Shown: piece by piece, positions 58,914-64,000 of the stretch
Numbering within the stretch: position 1 is the stretch's first letter
Layout: the number at the start of each line of letters is the position of its first letter
From: Leucogyrophana mollusca
Taxonomy: Eukaryota; Basidiomycota; Agaricomycetes; Boletales
Direction: 5' to 3'
NCBI GenBank assembly: GCA_021014945.1
Contig: MU266333.1
Span: 124,001 to 188,000 of the forward strand
DNA length: 64,000 nucleotides
Made by a program: the position numbers and the translations under genes
Notes under the pieces: model-generated
Told to the model about the DNA's origin: nothing
What the model saw: the letters and a program-made list of their open reading frames with translations, nothing else
The model's database searches: none

Positions 58914-59894
58914 ATGGCACCCTCAAACAACACCGAAGCAGCTAGCCAGGTAACCGTGCCCTCATCCTCGCTGCACGCCAGAACACTCCCTATCGCATCC
59001 ATCGTCGTGCTTACACTCTGCATCCTCCTCATGAACTATCTAACCGGCTATGTACTCTTCCGCCAACTATACGACAGGCGGAAGTCTAAGAGCGCCCCGC
59101 GCGCCCGACCCACCAGCGAGAAAGGTTCGACATCCGGTTCACGCTGGCGGGTACGCCCTCTGTTCCCGAAATTACGACCGGTCAAGAAACCGAACCGGAG
59201 CGCTTCGGCGGTTGGGGCTTTGCATGCGACGTGCACCCTCGTAGCTGCAGCACCGCCCAAGTTGTTCTGCCCGCCCGTCGTGATGCAGATCCAGCTTCCC
59301 AACAAGGCCAAGACGATTTTACTCTACGGCACCGGGCTCCCTGGCTGGAACACAGACGACAAGTCCCCGCAAGTGCCTTGTGTATCGGCCCTTCCTGGAC
59401 GGGATCGTTCCCAACCACCTATTTCACGTCCACCCAAGGGCGAACCAATCAGAAGTGAGCAAGACACAGGCATCATAACTCCTGTCAAGGGTCTACTATC
59501 ACCAAGGACGCCATTGCGACACGTTTCTTATCCTCGGCCTGTGCATCTTCCATGCAGACCAAGCCCAGCAGCCCGCCTTTCTATCCAGGAACCCAGAGCG
59601 TCCAAAAATCGTCCCCCGGGCCGAATTGATCTGTCAGACTGGGCCCGCGCCGTCCATGGTCAGCCGCCACTTTCGCCGAAGGAGATCATCGAGGATATGA
59701 TGACCAACCCAAAGTTGTCGCCCGTGCTTGGGCCAGTCGAGTTTCTCGAAGTGCATGAACGCGCAGGATCCAGCCCCTCTGCTCAGCGACCACTAAAACC
59801 GAAGGTCAGGACGAAAGAGACACTCTCACCCCCAAATAGGGCACTGCTGGCTGATGGCCTTCGGGTATCTGTTCAACCACGAAGTACACTGTGA
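58914..59894 (+). CDS. single-pass membrane protein, paralog A
   Basis: An intronless frame of 326 residues starting MAPSNNTEAASQVTVPSSSL. One clear membrane helix at about residues 27-49 (IASIVVLTLCILLMNYLTGY, VLFRQLY) is followed at once by basic residues (DRRKSKSAPRAR), so the N-terminus is probably outside or luminal and the tail cytosolic. The tail is long and disordered, with many Pro, Ser and Arg residues, and near its end has IDLSDWARAV and EDMMTNPKLSPVLGPVEFLE. The same helix (TGYVLFR versus VGYVLYR) and the same DPKL/NPKL.PV.GP motif occur in the gene at 62659, so they are paralogs. They flank the carotenoid oxygenase gene, whose 3' end is 255 bp away. Function unknown. Confidence 0.72.
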   Translation: MAPSNNTEAASQVTVPSSSLHARTLPIASIVVLTLCILLMNYLTGYVLFRQLYDRRKSKSAPRARPTSEKGSTSGSRWRVRPLFPKLRPVKKPNRSASAVGALHATCTLVAAAPPKLFCPPVVMQIQLPNKAKTILLYGTGLPGWNTDDKSPQVPCVSALPGRDRSQPPISRPPKGEPIRSEQDTGIITPVKGLLSPRTPLRHVSYPRPVHLPCRPSPAARLSIQEPRASKNRPPGRIDLSDWARAVHGQPPLSPKEIIEDMMTNPKLSPVLGPVEFLEVHERAGSSPSAQRPLKPKVRTKETLSPPNRALLADGLRVSVQPRSTL

Positions 59895-60149
59895 TGTCAG
59901 TATTATCTGAACGTATCTGTATATCCTAGTTTATGCTTTCTGTAAGCTACAGTTCTATGTCACTCGTTTGTTACCAGATGAACGTGAGGGCAGTAGCGCA
60001 GAACCGTGAACAGCGTTAAGACGTGACACCTCGAGGTGGTGTGTATGGTACAGTATGAATGTCGTAAGTAAATAACAGAGCCTAACTATCAGAATCAACA
60101 AAGTGTACGGTGGCGGACGAACCAAGAACAGAAACGATTCCAATGCCCA
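59895..60149. other. convergent 3' flanks
   Basis: Short interval between the stop codons of paralog A and the carotenoid oxygenase gene. Confidence 0.4.
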
Positions 60150-61898
60150 CTAAATATCGACACCAGGGCGACCCCCAGATGATTCTGGGAAATAGGTCCC
60201 GTGGAACCCGAAGCCTACAACACATTCCATGCTTGCCCTCGCCACCTCCTTCATTGTCTTTGCATCCAATACCAACAAGTAGCTCTTCTCTTTAAATCCA
60301 TCCAGTACAACACTCAGCAACACCCCGTCATCCTCTCCCGTACCCTGTGGATCCGCGATAAAAATCGGTTCTCCCGGGTTCTGGCCTTGGTATAACCAGT
60401 GCAGAGCCTCGCCAGTCTGCATGTCATACTTGACCAATCCGTCGAAGAAGGTACTCTTTCCCGTATCTGTTGTGCCGTAGATATAGCGTGTGGGCTGGGT
60501 GAGGAAACGTGGGTTGACGACAGGAAGGTCGCATGATTTGCTGGATTCTGCAACATGCTCGGCGACAGCTTCACGACTCTGTCCGGGGATGCCCGCAGCA
60601 ATCGACGGAAGACGCCAGCGACGCAGGTTGATGCGACAGGTGGCGCGTTTATCGTCGATGTAGTTGAGCGCACCGGGGGATGTTGACTTGATGTTGTTGT
60701 AGTAAAACCGCTTAAGAGTGTCGAGGTTCGGGTATACCGAGAGGTCGGCAACAATGTCTGTCTGGTTGGGGTCCGTCGGAGAAGGCTCTTCCCAAGCGTT
60801 CACAGCGTGGAAACAGAAGAAGGGGTCGCACTCATACTTGGCGACAACGCCCTTCCCGTGCTTCCTATCAACGACATACCAAAAGGCTTTCTTCGTCGGG
60901 TCGAAATCCCCGATGGCGTCGAGGAGGTTCTTGTCCCAAAGGAGCTTTGCGCCACCCCAGGCGTAATGTCCGGCCCAGACGCAGAGAATGTAATAGTTCT
61001 CGGTGATGAGAGAGGAGTGGATATATGCGCCGGGGGCATCTGTGATTGTGGCGATAATATCAGTCTTCCCGGTCGCCGCGGAGACACGGAAGATCCTATA
61101 CGTCGTTCTCCGCCCAACCTCCAAGTTATAGTTGTAGACGTCGCCAGTGATAGGGTCAGACTTGGCGTGAGCGGCGGAGAGCTTCCCAACTAGCTCGGGA
61201 TGGAGAGACTCCTGCTCGGCGTAACCTATGGGCTCGAGGGTCTCCGGATCTATCTCTCGGAAGAAGCACGCATCGGTTTTGGCCCAGAGGGTCTGGACGC
61301 CAGATGCATGTCCACCCTTCTTGGCCTTGGCGCTGTTGCCAGTGATGTCCTTGATGCCAGGAGGGTTGACGGAGATGGTGACACCAATGTTAGCGTTATC
61401 GACGGGTCTACTCCCGTCAGGAATGAACATGCTCATAACCTTCCTGAAGAAGCTGATGCACGGGTCGCGCTTCTGACCAAACGTGAAGTCACCAAGACGA
61501 CCCGTCTTGCGTATGATCTCCATCATGTGGTCGCAGGACCGGCGCGAGTTGTACAGAACGCATGTAGGGGAAGTGTCACTGGGTTGAATGATTTGGAAAC
61601 GATGGTTCTGGGTGAAACCGTCGAACCAGTGGTCCGCAGACCAGGTGGCCCCCTTCTCCGTCTTGACCTGGTAACCACCAGGACCAGTTCTGTAGAGTGT
61701 ACCGGATACATATGATGGGATAGTTCCAGTGACGTCTAGCTCTACTGGAGTGCGCTCTTCGTAGTGCACGTCGAACTACGGTGGAGGTGGCAGTCAGCCT
61801 AACGCTCTCGCAACACGCCCGACAGTCTGATAGATACATACCCCAGCATCATTAGGCCAATTGTTCCAAGGCTCTAGCTTCTCTGCATTGCGCGTCAT
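60150..61898 (-). CDS. carotenoid cleavage oxygenase
   Basis: A non-haem iron dioxygenase of the carotenoid oxygenase (RPE65/CAO) family, which cuts polyene chains to give apocarotenoids or retinal. A small first exon (MTRNAEKLEPWNNWPNDAG, ATG at 61896-61898) joins FDVHYEERTPVELDVTGTIP, then SGTLYRTGPGGYQVKTEKGA and WSADHWFDGFTQNHRFQI. The four iron-binding histidines are recognisable in AAHAKSDPITGDVYNY, APGAYIHSSLITENYYIL, DPFFCFHAVNAWEEPS and VGFGFHGTYFPES. Length is about 560 residues, and the second exon is uninterrupted. The end GGRPGVDI is followed by TAG at 60150-60152. Fungal relatives include the retinal-forming CarX and torulene dioxygenase CAO-2; which reaction this one performs cannot be told. 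Confidence 0.9.
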
Positions 61899-62658
61899 CT
61901 TGAAATCGTCGTGGGTGTTATTGAGGTCCAAACTATATACTAAAGACAACCAGCCTTAAGTATGTTCACTATTACATATAGCGCCCAGTTAGAGTGCATC
62001 CGCGACTGCAGTCCACTGCTACCGATCTCGAACCGAACTATGTATGGAAGCAATTGCAACCGAGAACTGAAAATCTGCACCGTTGGGTTCAAGGCTGTTG
62101 CGATCAATGATGGCCCCTCCCTTTACTTACGTTGGAGACGAACAGCCTTCGGCATCCACGTTTATATGGCGAAGTAACGGGAGCTGTTGCTCACTTTTCT
62201 CGCGTTAACCTGCAGCTGGAAGCAATTTAGTCAGGTCTTGACGTGCTCGCAGCTCGACCGTAAACCATGATATGCCCGTGGTTGACGCAAGCTCTCGGCG
62301 CATGCACGGAACCTAGTCGAGACGAACGTGTATCGCGACGGACCGCCGTAGTCTGTTCGCGACTGTGGATCTTGGAGAGAAGGCGAGGGCAATATACTGC
62401 ACGCGTACGTCTCCCCCGAATGTCTGCACAATAAGTGCCATCGGCAGAGCATATCCGACCGTATTGGCCAGCAATTCGACATGACCTCGATATATCGATC
62501 AGGACTAATACTTGCAAGAGCGTGTGCCGCCAGTCCTCGTTATAATGGTCAGCCTCCAGTGTCATAGAGTAAGCAGTCACCCTCTGTGCAGTCTCCCCGA
62601 TACAGCAACCAGCCATCTATCAAGAACTCGTCACGAGAAGCAAGAAGCAACCTTCGAG
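61899..62658. promoter_or_regulatory. divergent intergenic region, oxygenase and paralog B
   Basis: 760 bp between head-to-head genes. A TATATAG-like element (minus strand, about 61933-61941) sits 35 bp before the oxygenase ATG. No gene is recognised inside. Confidence 0.4.
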
Positions 62659-63419
62659 ATGGCGGCGCAAGGCTCGACCCCCGCACACCCGGAGTCCACT
62701 ATCCTACCTGACACCATCCCGGGGAGCTCTCCCTTGATCAACAGCCCCAAGCAGATTGCTCCCATCGTTCTGTTGGTGATTTTTTGTCTCGCTATTGCAT
62801 ATATGGTTGGCTATGTCCTCTATCGCCACCTCATGGTCCGCTACAGGAACAAGGTTGAGGCCCGTCTTTTAGAGGAGTTAAATGATGCTCCAGGTTTGCT
62901 CCCGTACTAATTCCGAAGCTCAGCAACAGCTGACGTTGATTTTTGTGCGCAGAGTCTCCGCACTGGAGGTGGAGTTATAGCTACAGCAGGATAACAGACG
63001 TAGACGCGCAGGTATGGCATGGATCCCTATTAAATATCGTAGTGCATTAACTTTCGCATTCTCAGACTCCAGCCTCCGAAAAGACTGTATTCCCTGATAC
63101 GCCCCCACTCCAGAAACTCCAGCGCGTTGGATCAAAAGTGCGCAACGTACCTCTCCTCGACTTCACGGAACCTGTAAGCCCTGTGGAACCCACATACAGA
63201 TCCGCCCCACCCCTTCCCAAGCGGTTCGGGAAGCTTCCGTCGTCCAAATCCATTCCAGGTTTCACGTGGCGTTTTGCAAGGATGGTGGCCGACCCAAAGC
63301 TCGCACCTGTGCGCGGTCCTCTTCGTCCCCTCCGTGTCCATATTCGTCCGCGGCACGTTGCATCGAACTGGTTGCTGGATACAGAGAAGGAGAACATTCC
63401 GGTCTCCAACGCAGTTTAG
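62659..63419 (+). CDS. single-pass membrane protein, paralog B
   Basis: About 215 residues in three exons. The first starts MAAQGSTPAHPESTILPDTI and holds one membrane helix (IAPIVLLVIFCLAIAYMVGY, VLYRHL) followed by basic residues. It splices at NDAP to ESPHWRWSYSYSRITDVDAQ, and then to TPASEKTVFPDTPPLQKLQR. The end has FTWRFARMVADPKLAPVRGP and DTEKENIPVSNAV with TAG. Reading straight through the first donor would give a short protein ending at 62910; the spliced form is preferred because it restores the motif shared with the gene at 58914. The tail is shorter than in paralog A (326 residues). Function unknown; the repeated placement around a carotenoid oxygenase is noted but may be chance. 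Confidence 0.72.
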
Positions 63420-64000
63420 GCCGAAACCACGGAATCGCACGGTCTTCTTGGGTTGCTATATTTTTCGGTCAGCGTTCTTAGGACGTCTCTTGTAGTTTTC
63501 GTTCTTTTTTCCCGGCCGTGTGCTGTTTTCTTTTGGGTGGTAACTCCTTCTGGTCATCAGGATTGGGTTCGTATGTCCCTGGGTTTAGTTTGTGCTGTCA
63601 CCTTAAGATATGGCCATTGGCGCTTGTAAACACCTTTTCGGGCTGCTCGCTATCTTCCTTCCGCCCTTTGACCGTGAACAACTCGGGCATCTTCACCGTC
63701 TTGTGAAATAGCAGTGCTCAGGTAGTCCTATTGTACTTCGTGTTCACAGGAGCTATGCAATGTTATGACCATCATCCCAACGCCACCCGCGAATTAGCCG
63801 CCGAAGAAAATGTAGCACGGACCGGATATCTACTAGTCTCCAGTAGCTGACCTTATAGAATATATGACAGTCGATATATTTAGATATCTACAAGGCCTGC
63901 ACATGGCGGCGTAAGTCAGTTAGCACGAGGGTGAGGGAGACGAATAGATAGACACTCTACATCTTCATACCACAGAAATCTGACTGTACAACTAGACAAA
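63420..64000. other. 3' flank, no gene recognised
   Basis: Probably the 3' untranslated region of paralog B and then intergenic sequence. A 62-residue frame at 63518-63706 has no supporting evidence. Confidence 0.45.

Noticed and set aside
62512..62910. 132-codon frame read straight through the paralog B first intron, starting upstream
   Set aside because: The spliced reading from the ATG at 62659 restores the motif shared with the paralog at 58914 and gives better start context.

Overview
The window is nuclear DNA from a filamentous basidiomycete, most likely an Agaricomycete and plausibly a polypore. This rests on many short introns of about 50-60 bp with GT..AG ends, a CYP63-type cytochrome P450, mushroom-type seven-helix membrane proteins (a serpentine family and DUF6533), an Agaricomycete-style F-box protein, and single-copy eukaryotic housekeeping genes (ERB1, ARP4, SEC63, EMG1, SEC14, actin). 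I saw no bacterial, viral, rRNA, tRNA or CRISPR features. The species assignment is inference.

Left part (about 0.7-33.8 kb) is mostly conserved core genes: a microexon-rich seven-helix membrane protein (-), ERB1 (-) head-to-head with ARP4 (+), a disordered hypothetical protein (-), TRS20/sedlin (-) head-to-head with a mitochondrial rhomboid protease (+), an ICMT-like methyltransferase (+), a small secreted cysteine-rich protein (-), SEC63 (-) head-to-head with a coilin-like protein (+), a large mitochondrial PPR protein (+), a transmembrane protein disulfide isomerase (-) head-to-head with CGI121/KEOPS (+), a disordered hypothetical protein (-), a small multi-exon gene of unknown function (-), a second member of the secreted cysteine-rich family (+) and uracil phosphoribosyltransferase (+).

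The middle (about 34-43.4 kb) is an accessory island. It holds a tandem duplication of about 1.9 kb carrying two genes with a signal peptide, a helical domain and a C-terminal domain resembling interferon-inducible IFI6/IFI27 proteins. One copy has a premature stop. A third, short IFI27-like gene and a DUF6533-type membrane protein gene lie nearby, with degenerate direct repeats between them.

The right part (about 43.4-64 kb) holds EMG1 (+), SEC14 (+), an F-box protein (-), a CYP63-like P450 (-), a gene-poor 2.2 kb stretch, functional actin (-), a truncated and frameshifted actin pseudogene (-), and a carotenoid cleavage oxygenase (-) flanked by two paralogous single-pass membrane proteins (+).

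Functionally the core genes cover ribosome biogenesis (ERB1, EMG1), chromatin and cytoskeleton (ARP4, actin), secretion and ER work (TRS20, SEC63, membrane PDI, SEC14), mitochondria (rhomboid, PPR), tRNA modification (CGI121) and nuclear bodies (coilin-like). The most interesting accessory signals are the IFI27-like tandem family, the secreted cysteine-rich pair, and the carotenoid oxygenase with its flanking membrane-protein paralogs. Gene ends given below include start and stop codons; introns lie inside these spans and were inferred by eye from splice sites and family patterns.
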